A program made the translations under genes and the position numbers. A stretch of 64,000 nucleotides of DNA, taken from the NCBI GenBank assembly GCA_040772845.1, contig JAXGXG010000001.1, forward strand, positions 4,278,001-4,342,000, read 5' to 3'. The DNA is from PWXP01 sp040772845 (lineage in GTDB: Bacteria; Planctomycetota; Planctomycetia; Pirellulales; Thermoguttaceae). Positions 53,763 through 62,309 of the stretch are shown here, in pieces. Every line of letters starts with the position of its first letter. The stretch's first letter is position 1. The notes beneath the pieces are model-generated. The model was given only the letters and a program-made list of their open reading frames with translations, did not search any database and was not told the DNA's origin.

Positions 53763-54711
53763 CGCCCACCTCCCCGATATCGCAGTTCCAGTACATGTAG
53801 AACAGCATGGCGCGAGTCAATCGCTTGTGGGCATGCTGCCGTAAGACGGCATCGCGGTTGAACAGAAGGTCGACCAGATACTCCATGACCTCGTCGAACG
53901 TCTGGTAGTCCTTGCGTTTGGCAATGATCTTGAGCTGGAACTCATCGACCACCGATTCGTATAGGTGCAGCAGGTCGAGGTTTTCCGGCGCAGCCAGGAA
54001 GGCCTGAATCTGCGCGGTCTCCTTTAGGTACTTTCGTCGCTGCGCCCTGGCGTACTCGGCACTCATGCTGTTGAGTTCATTCTTCTTCTCGTAGGATACG
54101 CGAGCGGTTGGTGGGGCATCGAGCAGTGCCACCACCCCGTCCTTCTGCCGGGCCAGTGCTTGTACCACCTCGGCCAGATCGTCGGGACTGACGATCAGCG
54201 GAGAATCGACCAAATCGAGATCCGCTTCTTTGGCAACCTCCGGGAATCGCTTAAACCAGAGTTCCAGTTGCTCCAACCCACAAAGATAGACTGATGAAGC
54301 CGCAATGCCGCAGTGCGAGGCAATGTAATCGCATATCTCCGTATCGGCGTTGCCGGCCAAACGCCGATTGGCGAACAGCATGTAGTGATCGAGTTGTTTG
54401 GCCTCGCGCAGCTTCTTGATGCGCGGAATCTCTTTGCCCAGCACCGTGTTCGCGGCAGACGTACTGAAGAAGTCGGACTCAGAGAAACTGCGGTTGTAGC
54501 CGTTGGTGTGCTTGGCTTGGATGATGGTCGTGCCAACCCACGGCGCCGTCTTACTCGGATGCAATTCGGCCGTTCCCACAAACTTGGCATCGCGTCCGCC
54601 GTCAGGACCTTTCGCAAAACCTTGCACACTGACCCCAAGCAGGCGCTGACACAGGAGTATGACAAGCCGCTCAAACTGCCCGTCGCTGAGATCCTCGTAA
54701 GCGAACTTCAT
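53746..54711 (-). CDS. ABC-three-component effector with PD-(D/E)XK nuclease-like N-terminus
   Basis: A 321-aa protein. Residues about 5-130 resemble a restriction-endonuclease-like (Mrr/PD-(D/E)XK) domain: LSDGQFERLVILLCQRLLG, the acidic GPDGGRDAKFVGT and TIIQAKHT, where Asp and the Q-x-K pair would make the active site. The C-terminal region (about 210-321) is helical (EKKNELNSMSAEYARAQRRK) and typical of the C-terminal domain shared by effectors in these systems. It is first in the operon and likely cleaves DNA when activated. Start ATG 54711 follows GGGGA. Confidence 0.82.
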   Translation of the reverse strand: MKFAYEDLSDGQFERLVILLCQRLLGVSVQGFAKGPDGGRDAKFVGTAELHPSKTAPWVGTTIIQAKHTNGYNRSFSESDFFSTSAANTVLGKEIPRIKKLREAKQLDHYMLFANRRLAGNADTEICDYIASHCGIAASSVYLCGLEQLELWFKRFPEVAKEADLDLVDSPLIVSPDDLAEVVQALARQKDGVVALLDAPPTARVSYEKKNELNSMSAEYARAQRRKYLKETAQIQAFLAAPENLDLLHLYESVVDEFQLKIIAKRKDYQTFDEVMEYLVDLLFNRDAVLRQHAHKRLTRAMLFYMYWNCDIGEVGDASTD

Positions 54712-55538
54712 TCTGTCCCCACATTCCCGTCTTTTTGGCTGCTATGTGCAGCCACCTACTCTGCTTATCGGAAGGTTCTGCCTACCACCTGTAGGGCGCA
54801 AACGTTCGGCCTAAGTCGCAGGCAGACGAGTATCGTAAGCGGTGGTCATGGCCGAAGTCCGGACAGGGTGGTCCCGGACACCCGGAGTCTACCCGTTTGC
54901 AGGTGGTGGAACAAGCGACCTACGCCGAGAAACATGCCTTATTTCCTTATGATGACTTACAACCGCCGATGTCCAACCTGCCGGTGGATCGCGCCGTGGT
55001 GAAGGCTGTCGCGTCGAACGCCCCGCTAGACACCGCGGCTTTTCGGGTGGCAGATTTCCGTTTTTCCGCATTTCTCCGTGATCCTCACCCCCTGGCCGAG
55101 TGGCAGACACGTGCGTGACACCGCTCCCCACCCTCCCGTGTTAATGACAACTGATCACTGGTTTTTTGGGTAGCAGTCTTCGCGTTTTCCACATCTCGCG
55201 GTGCGATTCTCCCTCTGGCCGGGTTGCAAACCCGTGCGACCGTGTTACCTGACGCGTTCATCTTGCCTAGACTCTGCGTCCTCGCCGTCTTGCCAGCCGA
55301 TTTCTCTCAGCGTTCCTTGGTACACACCGCAATCATCCTGTGCCCCGTCCTTGGGGGTGACGAGTCGAAAGGATGGGCAAGAACACGAATTCCCGCGAAT
55401 TAGCAGCCACCCTGGCAGCCATCAATCCGGCTAGTAGGGAACAGATGCACAGTAAGGGATTTTATCAGATCGGGTGCTGCTCGGCAAGGAAAAGAACTGG
55501 TTCCGGGAGGCGCGGAGAGTGTGCGCCCGCCGCCCTGA
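54712..55538. other. Long non-coding stretch after the ABC-three-component system
   Basis: About 830 bp without a supported gene. It holds the right copy of the 44-bp repeat and several short GC-rich stems. No tRNA, terminator or att-like site with a clear partner was found besides that repeat. Confidence 0.45.
54890..54933 (+). repeat. 44-bp direct repeat, right copy
   Basis: TACCCGTTTGCAGGTGGTGG and following bases match 51570-51613 with 4 mismatches. The orientation is the same, so recombination between the copies would remove the operon. Confidence 0.85.
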
Positions 55539-55594
55539 TTGGAGGCCCGCCTTAAGGCGGTCTTCCATTTCCCGCTGAAAATGGGAATCTGGAT
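55539..55594. repeat. Dispersed hairpin repeat, diverged copy
   Basis: TTGGAGGCCCGCCTTAAGGC and the rest of this segment resemble the repeat at 19928-19979; the inner GCCTTAAGGC is a perfect palindrome. It lies upstream of the TrpB2 gene and has drawn an over-long in-frame extension of that gene into it. Confidence 0.7.
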
Positions 55595-55718
55595 CACTCA
55601 TAAGTGGGGCAGGTTGGCGAGTCTGTTGCAGGAGGTACCGGCTCGACAAACGGTCGGCGGCCAATTAAAGTGGAGGTTTCGTGTTTTTGGGTTCAACGAA
55701 ATCAAGGGAGCGACTGCA

Positions 55719-57077
55719 ATGTGTGCGAAGCGGATTCTTCTGGCCGAGAGCGATTTGCCGAAGGCATGGTACAACCTGGCGGCCGATTTGCCGAAGCCGG
55801 TCCCGCCGCCGCGACATCCGCAAACGCACGAGCCGGTGCCCCCCGAGGCCCTGGAGCCCATCTTCGCCAAGGCCCTGATCGAGCAGGAAGTAAGCCAGGA
55901 GCGATGGATCGAGATCCCGGAACGCGTCCGGGAGGTCCTTGCGATCTGGCGGCCCGCACCCCTGGTCCGGGCCAGGAACCTGGAAAAGGCCCTGAAGACT
56001 CCGGCGCGCATCTACTTCAAAGACGAAAGTCACAGCCCGGCCGGTAGCCACAAACCGAACACGGCCGTCGCCCAGGCGTATTATAACAAGATGGAAGGCA
56101 TCAACTTGCTGACCACCGAGACCGGGGCCGGCCAGTGGGGCAGTGCCTTGGGCTTCTCGTGCGCCCAGTTCGACATGCACTGCAAGGTGTTCATGGTCAA
56201 GATCAGCTACGAGCAGAAGCCCTATCGACGCTCGATGATGCACGCCTGGGGCGCCGAGGTCCTGCCGAGTCCGTCCAGAGAAACCGAGGCCGGGCGTCAG
56301 ATCCTTGCCAAGGATCCCGACTGCCCCGGAACGCTCGGCATCGCCATTAGCGAAGCGGTCGAAGCGGCCGTCCAGCGCGACGATACGAAGTACACCCTCG
56401 GCAGCGTGCTCAACCACGTCATGCTGCACCAGACGGTCATTGGCCTGGAGGCCGAGAAACAGTTCGAACTGGCCGAAGACTATCCCGACATCGTCATTGG
56501 CTGTGTCGGCGGCGGAAGCAACTTCGCCGGCCTGGCGTTCCCATTCATGCGGCACAAAATTGCCGGCCGCGACATGCGTTTCATCGCGTGTGAACCGTGC
56601 AGTTGCCCGTCCATGAGCCGCGGCCAGTATCGGTACGATTTCGGCGATACGACCATGCTCACACCCCTGCTGAAGATGTGCACCCTGGGCCACAGTTTCG
56701 TGCCGCCCGGCATCCACGCCGGTGGATTGCGCTACCACGGCATGGCGCCGATGGTCAGCCTGGGCGCCGAATTGGGCCTGATCGAACCTGCGGCTTTCCA
56801 TCAGCTTGAATGCTTCGAGGCCGCGATTCAGTTCGCGCGGACCGAAGGCATCATCGTCGCCCCGGAGACCTCGCACGCCGTGCGTTGCGCCATCAACGAG
56901 GCCATACGCTGCCGCGAGACGAACGAAGAGAAGTGCATTGTCTTCAACCTGTCGGGCCACGGTATTTGCGACCTTAGTTCCTACGACCGCTACTTCAGCG
57001 GCCAGTTGGAAGACTACAGCTACCCGCAAGAGAACATCGAAGCCGCCCTGGCGGAACTTCCGACGTTCGAAGACTAG
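55719..57077 (+). CDS. trpB: TrpB2-type tryptophan synthase beta-like enzyme
   Basis: A 452-aa PLP enzyme. I start at ATG 55719 (GGGAG upstream). The PLP-binding Lys is in AGSHKPNTAVAQAYY near residue 115; the phosphate-binding glycine loop is GCVGGGSNFAGLAF near 265; MVSLGAELGLIEP and APETSHAVRCAINEA follow. The longer N-terminus (LPKPVPPPRHPQTHEPVPPE) marks the TrpB2 class, which is often encoded apart from trpA and can make tryptophan from indole and serine independently. No trp genes are nearby, fitting an orphan salvage enzyme. Confidence 0.92.
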   Translation: MCAKRILLAESDLPKAWYNLAADLPKPVPPPRHPQTHEPVPPEALEPIFAKALIEQEVSQERWIEIPERVREVLAIWRPAPLVRARNLEKALKTPARIYFKDESHSPAGSHKPNTAVAQAYYNKMEGINLLTTETGAGQWGSALGFSCAQFDMHCKVFMVKISYEQKPYRRSMMHAWGAEVLPSPSRETEAGRQILAKDPDCPGTLGIAISEAVEAAVQRDDTKYTLGSVLNHVMLHQTVIGLEAEKQFELAEDYPDIVIGCVGGGSNFAGLAFPFMRHKIAGRDMRFIACEPCSCPSMSRGQYRYDFGDTTMLTPLLKMCTLGHSFVPPGIHAGGLRYHGMAPMVSLGAELGLIEPAAFHQLECFEAAIQFARTEGIIVAPETSHAVRCAINEAIRCRETNEEKCIVFNLSGHGICDLSSYDRYFSGQLEDYSYPQENIEAALAELPTFED

Positions 57078-57540
57078 CCGGCGCTCACCAGGCGAACCGT
57101 ACCGGCTAGAAGAACGGGCTCATCGCGATTATTGGGTGGCACGTCCCTGAGACGCGAAGGGCGTGCCACCCAGCTACCAGACAATCTTGCCAAAATCGTG
57201 TCCGGGGTACGGTGTTCTACAATCCCCCCCTTTCTCCCCCCAGATTTCTCCATCGTTTTCCCGCAAAAACCGGGCCCGAAACGCGGCGATCCCCTCCAAT
57301 CCGGCGGGGCATCCATACAGTTTGCCGGATTCCGTAATTTTCCCTAAAGATTCTTGTTTGACATCCTGGGAATCTGACCTAAGTTTCAATGTAGAGGCCA
57401 ACGGCACTTGTGTGTCGGCTGGATGGGGAACGGCCGAGAGGTTGTTCCGAGGAAGGTGAAGTCTTCTGCCGAGAAAACACGTTCGTAAGGCTTATTTATG
57501 TTCGGTGGATCACCTGACTCAACCAGGCCTGCAAGCCTCA
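57078..57540. other. Intergenic region before the riboswitch
   Basis: About 460 bp without a gene. A repeat of the type GGTGGCACG ... CGTGCCACC lies at 57133-57172 and can form a stem that may end trpB transcription. A C-tract at 57221-57240 is present. The pilin promoter should lie near 57350-57500. Confidence 0.45.
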
Positions 57541-57634
57541 AAACCCTCGAAAGGGCAAACCGGTCGTAAGGCCGGGGCGCAAAACCAAGGGCCGGCGGTG
57601 CAATGCCGACGGAAGCCTGGTTGCCGAAAGGGTA
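57541..57634 (+). promoter_or_regulatory. Cyclic di-GMP-I (GEMM) riboswitch upstream of the Flp pilin gene
   Basis: The segment reads CGAAAGGGCAAACCGG, a GTAA-type tetraloop stem, GGGGCGCAAAACCAAGGGCC, a variable stem and GCCTGGTTGCCGAAAGGG. These match the ordered conserved blocks of the class-I c-di-GMP aptamer (GGGCAAACC, R-CGCAAA-GCC, GGGCC, then GG-x-x-GCCGGGTTNCCG). It lies about 190 nt before the pilin ATG on the same strand. It probably senses c-di-GMP to tune pilin expression; on/off direction cannot be told. Confidence 0.82.
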
Positions 57635-57688
57635 AAACCGTAACAATTCGGCTCGCGATGGGGGAGAGGCGCGTTTTTCCTAATAGGG

Positions 57689-57741
57689 TTCCGGAAAGTG
57701 GCCCGCAGGCCCGCAACGGGCAATCCGTTGCGACACCGGAA
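57689..57741 (+). promoter_or_regulatory. Nested hairpin between riboswitch and pilin gene (possible expression platform)
   Basis: TTCCGG (57689) pairs with CCGGAA (57736), enclosing the perfect stem CGCAACGG (57712) and CCGTTGCG (57725). The ribosome site GGAGGA of the pilin gene lies about 70 nt later. It may be the switching element or a stabilising 5' structure; the T-tract TTTTT at 57674 precedes it. Confidence 0.5.
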
Positions 57742-57820
57742 GGAGCCCCAACCTGTTTTCGGTTCCGGTTATGTCTCGGTGCTTTGCACTGAGGCGCCAT
57801 ACTGGAATGGAGGAATACCC

Positions 57821-58003
57821 ATGAAGTCGCTTGCTCAGAAGTTGCATCGTTTCCTCGTTTCAGAGGATGGGCCCACCGCAGTTGAGTATGCGGTTATGCT
57901 GGCCTTGATCGTGATCGTTTGCTTGACGGCCATCAGCGCCGTGGGGACCAATGCGAATCTCACCTTTGAAAGGGTCAGGGACGAACTCGCCCCGGCGACG
58001 TAA
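57821..58003 (+). CDS. flp: Flp-type pilin
   Basis: A 60-aa pilin precursor. ATG 57821 follows GGAGGA. The short basic leader (KSLAQKLHRFLVSEDG) ends at the prepilin cleavage site G followed by PTAVEYAVMLALIVIVCLTA, with the Flp E-Y pair at positions 5 and 6 of the mature protein. The peptidase encoded next would cut after the Gly. The mature hydrophobic helix assembles the Tad pilus fibre for adhesion. Followed by a strong terminator. Confidence 0.94.
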   Translation: MKSLAQKLHRFLVSEDGPTAVEYAVMLALIVIVCLTAISAVGTNANLTFERVRDELAPAT

Positions 58004-58065
58004 GGTGTCGGCGTGCAGACGGACCGCGCCCTAGGCCGGGCCTGTCTCTCGAGATGAACCGAAAA

Positions 58066-58107
58066 ACCCCCTCGGCCCGCATTTTGGCGCCGAGGGGGTG
58101 TTTTTTT
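58066..58107 (+). terminator. Intrinsic terminator after flp
   Basis: ACCCCCTCGGC (58066-58076) pairs perfectly with GCCGAGGGGGT (58089-58099), followed by GTTTTTTT. It would end most pilin transcripts and let the downstream genes be expressed at a lower level. Confidence 0.95.
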
Positions 58108-58161
58108 AAGCTATACATTCGAGAGAGAGTCCTTTCCCTGGATCAAGATGGAGCAATTAGC

Positions 58162-58728
58162 ATGTCTCTTGTGGCCGTTCTCCCCGCTGGCATCGTCGAA
58201 AATTGGCATATCTGGCTCGTCAGCGCCGTCCTGGTTGTCGCTGCTGTCATCGACGGATACAAACTCAAGGTTCCCAACTGGCTGACGTTTCCGTTCGTCA
58301 TTGCAGGCTGGGTCTACAGCGCGGCGTGGTTCGGTTGGGCCGGGCTCGGCTGGAGCCTGGCGGGAACCGGGGTGGGGCTGCTGCTTCTATTGCCGGCTTA
58401 CGCGATTGGCGGCATGGGCGCCGGCGACGTGAAGCTGCTGGCGGGTGTGGGCGCCTGGGTGTGGGGCACGGTCACCTTTTACGCCTTCTGTGTCTCTGCG
58501 ATGGTCGGTGGGCTGTTGGCGATTGCCATGGTCCTCTACGCTCGCAAGTTCGGCCACCACAAAGCCCAGTTCTTGGCGATTCTGACCGAAATGTTCGTCC
58601 TCCGGAATGCCGAGGAACTGTCGAAAATCGCGGCCCAACGCAAGAGTTCCATGATGCTGCTCCCCTATGGCATTCCGATCGCCATTGGCACCATCCTGTA
58701 CTTCGCCTGGTCCGGAATGCTCGTTTGA
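58162..58728 (+). CDS. cpaA: Prepilin peptidase (A24, CpaA/TadV type)
   Basis: A 188-aa membrane protease starting at ATG 58162 (GGAG 9 nt upstream). It has about six hydrophobic helices. The two catalytic aspartates of aspartyl prepilin peptidases are in VAAVIDGYKLKVPNW and in the GxGD motif GMGAGDVKLLAGVGAW. It lacks the N-terminal methylase domain, as TadV/CpaA proteins do. It cleaves Flp and TadE-like prepilins at the inner membrane. Confidence 0.92.
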   Translation: MSLVAVLPAGIVENWHIWLVSAVLVVAAVIDGYKLKVPNWLTFPFVIAGWVYSAAWFGWAGLGWSLAGTGVGLLLLLPAYAIGGMGAGDVKLLAGVGAWVWGTVTFYAFCVSAMVGGLLAIAMVLYARKFGHHKAQFLAILTEMFVLRNAEELSKIAAQRKSSMMLLPYGIPIAIGTILYFAWSGMLV

Positions 58729-58776
58729 GAACAAGAGTATACCTGTAAAGAAATCGCAACCGCCCCAAATTTCAAG

Positions 58777-59210
58777 TTGGAGAAAGTTTGCCGGTTCTGC
58801 CGAATAAAACGACGAGGGGCCGCCGCGGTCGAGCTTGTCGTCGCCAACGCCGGTTTTCCAACTTTTCGTATTGGCTGCGGTCGAACTCGCACCTATGGGG
58901 TGGTGCAGCAAACCATGGCGAATGCCGTTCAGGAAGAGGCACGGACGCTCGTCCTCGATTGACGCAACCGCAGGCGGCGCTGACGGCGTTCTGACGTAGG
59001 TGACGGAATACCTCCAAAGGAATTGGTTCTCAGGGAGTGAGTGTGACGGTCAAACCCGACCTGCCCGATTTCGCCGGTTGGGGCGACCCTGTAACCGTTA
59101 CTGTCAGTATACCTTTCAGTCAAGTTATCTGGCTGCCAACGCCAATGTTTGTTGGCGGAGACGTGGAGTTCTCCACGAGCGCGACTATGCGCTGCGGGAC
59201 CGCACAATAG
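58777..59210 (+). pseudogene. TadE-like minor pilin gene with several frame breaks
   Basis: Pieces of a TadE protein appear in order in different frames. The N-terminal RRGAAAVELVV of the TadE signature (about 58811) is followed by VVQQTMANAVQEEARTLVLD in the same frame, then a stop. ATAGGADGVLT, a TAG, and VTEYLQRNWFSGSECDG follow in another frame. Finally VTVKPDLPDFAGWGDPVTVT and VSIPFSQVIWLPTPMF end at TAG 59208. The hydrophobic helix that should follow the signature is also damaged (NAGFPTF). It lies where tadE is expected, between cpaA and cpaB. At least three lesions, so true decay is more likely than error. Confidence 0.75.
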
Positions 59211-59285
59211 CGGTTGCGTAAGGCAGGGGAGTCGCGGGTTCAAGGAAGCTCCTCTCGATGGGGCCAGGTGCGTAAGGGGGGATTG

Positions 59286-60419
59286 ATGCGAGGAAAATCG
59301 CTTGCACTGCTGGTGCTCGCGCTCGGGTGTGGTTTGGTAGCGTCGATTGGCGTCACGCAAGTAATTGCCAAGCGTCACGCAGATGCGCCGGCCCCGACAG
59401 TCGATACCGAGAGCATCTTTGTCGTCCTCGAAGACGTGGCGCTCGGCGACCCGCTCACCGCGCAGGTTCTCAAGCTCGAGCCTTGGCCGAAGTCCAAGAT
59501 TCCCGAAGGCGCCTTCACGAAGATCGAAGACCTTGAAGGACGTCGCGCACGCACCAAGCTCTTTGCCGGCGAGCCGGTAATCGAACGGAAACTGCTGGCC
59601 AAGGGAGAGAATAGCGGCGGCATCAGCCCCCTAATCCCCAAGGGCATGCGCGCCGTCTCCGTCAAGGTCGATCGCGTCTCCAGCGGCGGTGGGCTCATCC
59701 TGCCCGGCGACCGAGTGGACGTGGTTGTCTTCCTCACGCAAGCAACCAATCGCGGAATTCCGGAGTCCACCGCGCAGACCGTCCTGCAAGATATCCGCGT
59801 GTTCGCCGTCAACGACGAGTTCGACCTCAATAGCGAAGATGCCGACAAGCGATCGATTACCAACGCCCAGACCGTCTCCTTGCTGGTAACGCCGCCGCAG
59901 GCACAGAAGGTCATGCTGGCGGCCGAAATGGGCAAGATCCGGCTCGTCTTGCGCAGCCCCGAAGATGACGAACAGACGGATCTGGCCTCCGCTACGACAC
60001 GCGATATCCTCTCCGGCGGCGAAGGGGCCGATCGCGAGCAGGAGACCCTCATGCAGCCGGAGCCTAAAGACGACAGGATGGCCGACTTCATGGACTTCCT
60101 CGACAAGAACATGAAAGCAGGAACGGCCCCTGCCGGAAGCCTCCAGGCCGTTCCGTCCTCGCCGGACAACACCACGTGGAACATGCGCATCGTCCGTGCC
60201 GGGCAGATCGAAGACGTCGAATTGCATGAGCAGTCCGGAGCCGCGGGGCAGGATGCAACCTGGCGACCCAACCGAGTATTGCCCAGCGCTCCGGCGCCCG
60301 ACCAACCGCTGCCGCAGGCGGCGCCGCCCACGACACCCGCGGTCTCGCCTTCGGCAGATCAGCCCGAAGGAACCAAAACGCCGCCAGATAACGACCTGCC
60401 CGAGGGCGAACGCGAATAA
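59286..60419 (+). CDS. cpaB: Flp pilus assembly protein CpaB/RcpC
   Basis: A 377-aa protein from ATG 59286 (AAGGGGGGA upstream). An N-terminal signal-anchor (LALLVLALGCGLVASIGVTQ) is followed by a SAF domain (about 40-105: VVLEDVALGDPLTAQVLKLE, ARTKLFAGEPVIERKLL) and the RcpC/CpaB domain (MRAVSVKVDRVSSGGGLILP, GDRVDVVVFLTQAT, LLVTPPQAQKVMLAAEMGKI). The tail after about 260 is disordered and proline-rich. It works in the periplasm with the secretin to stabilise the Tad channel. Confidence 0.93.
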   Translation: MRGKSLALLVLALGCGLVASIGVTQVIAKRHADAPAPTVDTESIFVVLEDVALGDPLTAQVLKLEPWPKSKIPEGAFTKIEDLEGRRARTKLFAGEPVIERKLLAKGENSGGISPLIPKGMRAVSVKVDRVSSGGGLILPGDRVDVVVFLTQATNRGIPESTAQTVLQDIRVFAVNDEFDLNSEDADKRSITNAQTVSLLVTPPQAQKVMLAAEMGKIRLVLRSPEDDEQTDLASATTRDILSGGEGADREQETLMQPEPKDDRMADFMDFLDKNMKAGTAPAGSLQAVPSSPDNTTWNMRIVRAGQIEDVELHEQSGAAGQDATWRPNRVLPSAPAPDQPLPQAAPPTTPAVSPSADQPEGTKTPPDNDLPEGERE

Positions 60420-60506
60420 CAGAATGCATGGGCCGGCATGGACCGCCGGCCTTCAAGGAAGAACCTTTCCGGGCTAATCCCGGATACCGCTTCAAGGAAC
60501 CGAAGG

Positions 60507-62306
60507 ATGTGGAAGCCTACTAACATGCAGTCGTGCCGGCTCGGGCTATCGCTTGGAGACCTCGCTCCGCCGGCCGGGCCGGTGCGTGTCTTGTCATGGT
60601 TGGCGCCTCTGGCGGTTCTCTTCATTGTCTCGGTGGCGCGCGGCCAGCAAGCGCCGCCGCCGGTGACCGTCGATCCCTCCCAACCGCCTTCGCTGATCTA
60701 TAAGGTCACCAATCTCCAGGAGCGGTTGGAAATGACCGTCAACGCCAGCCGGCGCCTGGAAATGGATCAGAAAATCCCTGAAGCACAGGTCAATAACCCC
60801 GAAATCTGCGACCTCACGCCCCTGGCGCCCAACGTCATTCAGGTATCCGCCAAGAGCGCCGGCGTTACGCAAATCAACCTGTGGGGCGAAGACAAGAAGA
60901 TCTACACGGTCGACGTGATCGTCTATCGCGACGTCCGTGAACTGGAACTGCTGCTCCAATCGCAGTTCCCCAATACCAACCTGAAGGTCGTCCCGGTCGG
61001 AAGCGGCGTGATGATCTCCGGCTACGTCGATCAGCCGGAGCACGTCAGTCTCATCACACGCATCGCCGAGGAATACTACCCGAAAGTCATCCCGGCCATG
61101 ACCGTCAGCGGCGTGCATCAGGTCCTGCTGCACGTGCAAGTAATGGAAGTCTCTCGGACCAAACTCCGATCGTTGGGATTCGACTTCGCGAAGTTCACCG
61201 GAAGCAACTTCGTCGTCTCGGGCGTGAGTGGACTGATCTCCACCTACGGCGCCGGCTCGATTGCAACCAGTGGAGACGAAACATTCTCGTTCGGCGTTGT
61301 AGACGGCAGCAACGCATTCTTCGGCGTGCTGGAAGCAATGCGGCAGGATCAGCTTATGAAGATCCTGGCCGAGCCGACCCTGGTTACCGTCAGCGGCCGG
61401 CCTGCGTTTTTCCAGGTGGGCGGCGAGTTCCCCATCCTCGTGCCGCAAAGCCTGGGAACGGTGTCGATCGAGTACAAGAAGTTCGGAACGCAGGTGGACT
61501 TCGTCCCGATCGTGCTGGGCAACGGCCGCGTTCGGCTGGAGGTGCGGCCTCGCGTAAGCGAGATCGACAACACCCGAAGCGTGACGCTCGACTCCACAAC
61601 CGTCCCCGGTCTGCGTACACGCGAAGTCGATACGGGCGTGGAACTCGATGCAGGCCAGACGCTTGCCATCGCAGGTTTGGTTCAATCGCGGATCGAGGCA
61701 GAGAACAAGGGTCTGCCGTGGGCGAGTGAGGTGCCGTACCTTGGCGCCCTGTTCCGCCGCGTGGAACACAACATCAACGAAATCGAACTGCTGATCCTGG
61801 TCACGCCCGAACTGGTCGAAGCCATGGATGCCGACGAAGTGCCGCTGTGCGGCCCCGGCATGCAAACGGCCAACCCCGATGATTGGGACCTGTTCATGCG
61901 GGGACACCTGGAAGTTCCCAATTGCTGTCCTCCCTGCGGCGCGGACGGTATGCCCTGCGGCCAAGCCGACGACACAGGCATGATCGGCGGTTGGGGCGAC
62001 GGCGGCCCGGCCGAGGAGGTTTCGACGCCCGGCAGCAACACGCCACAACCGCAGCCTGCCGGTCCTACGCTGAATCCGCCCAGTCGCCCGTCGGCCAACG
62101 ATGCGGCCGCTGGACGCATGGCGCCACCGGCCCGAACCGTTGCCAGACAGCCGGTATCTTCGCCACAACCGCGCCAAACGGCCGCGAGCCCCTACAACCA
62201 GACTCCGCAACGCAATCCGCAGCCGCAGGCCGGCCAAGTTCATGCAGCGGATGCTTCCGCCGCACCCGTTTTTATTGGGCCGATCGGCTATGATGTTCTA
62301 AAGTAG
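60507..62306 (+). CDS. cpaC: Tad/Flp secretin CpaC/RcpA
   Basis: A 599-aa outer-membrane secretin. ATG 60507 is chosen for AAGGA 8 nt upstream. A signal segment (LAPLAVLFIVSVARGQQ) is followed by the pilus N-terminal domain (LEMTVNASRRLEMDQKIPEA, then VIQVSAKSAGVTQINLWGED), a BON-like region and the secretin core (ILAEPTLVTVSGRPAFFQVG, SIEYKKFGTQVDFVPIV, then PYLGALFRRVEHNINEIELL and ILVTP). The last 120 residues are unusual: a cysteine cluster (NCCPPCGADGMPCG) and a long Pro/Gln/Ala-rich tail. It forms the pore for the Flp fibre. Confidence 0.93.
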   Translation: MWKPTNMQSCRLGLSLGDLAPPAGPVRVLSWLAPLAVLFIVSVARGQQAPPPVTVDPSQPPSLIYKVTNLQERLEMTVNASRRLEMDQKIPEAQVNNPEICDLTPLAPNVIQVSAKSAGVTQINLWGEDKKIYTVDVIVYRDVRELELLLQSQFPNTNLKVVPVGSGVMISGYVDQPEHVSLITRIAEEYYPKVIPAMTVSGVHQVLLHVQVMEVSRTKLRSLGFDFAKFTGSNFVVSGVSGLISTYGAGSIATSGDETFSFGVVDGSNAFFGVLEAMRQDQLMKILAEPTLVTVSGRPAFFQVGGEFPILVPQSLGTVSIEYKKFGTQVDFVPIVLGNGRVRLEVRPRVSEIDNTRSVTLDSTTVPGLRTREVDTGVELDAGQTLAIAGLVQSRIEAENKGLPWASEVPYLGALFRRVEHNINEIELLILVTPELVEAMDADEVPLCGPGMQTANPDDWDLFMRGHLEVPNCCPPCGADGMPCGQADDTGMIGGWGDGGPAEEVSTPGSNTPQPQPAGPTLNPPSRPSANDAAAGRMAPPARTVARQPVSSPQPRQTAASPYNQTPQRNPQPQAGQVHAADASAAPVFIGPIGYDVLK

Positions 62307-62309
62307 TAT

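Noticed and set aside
60594..62243. 549-codon minus-strand frame opposite cpaC
   Set aside because: Antisense shadow; the secretin reading is unambiguous.
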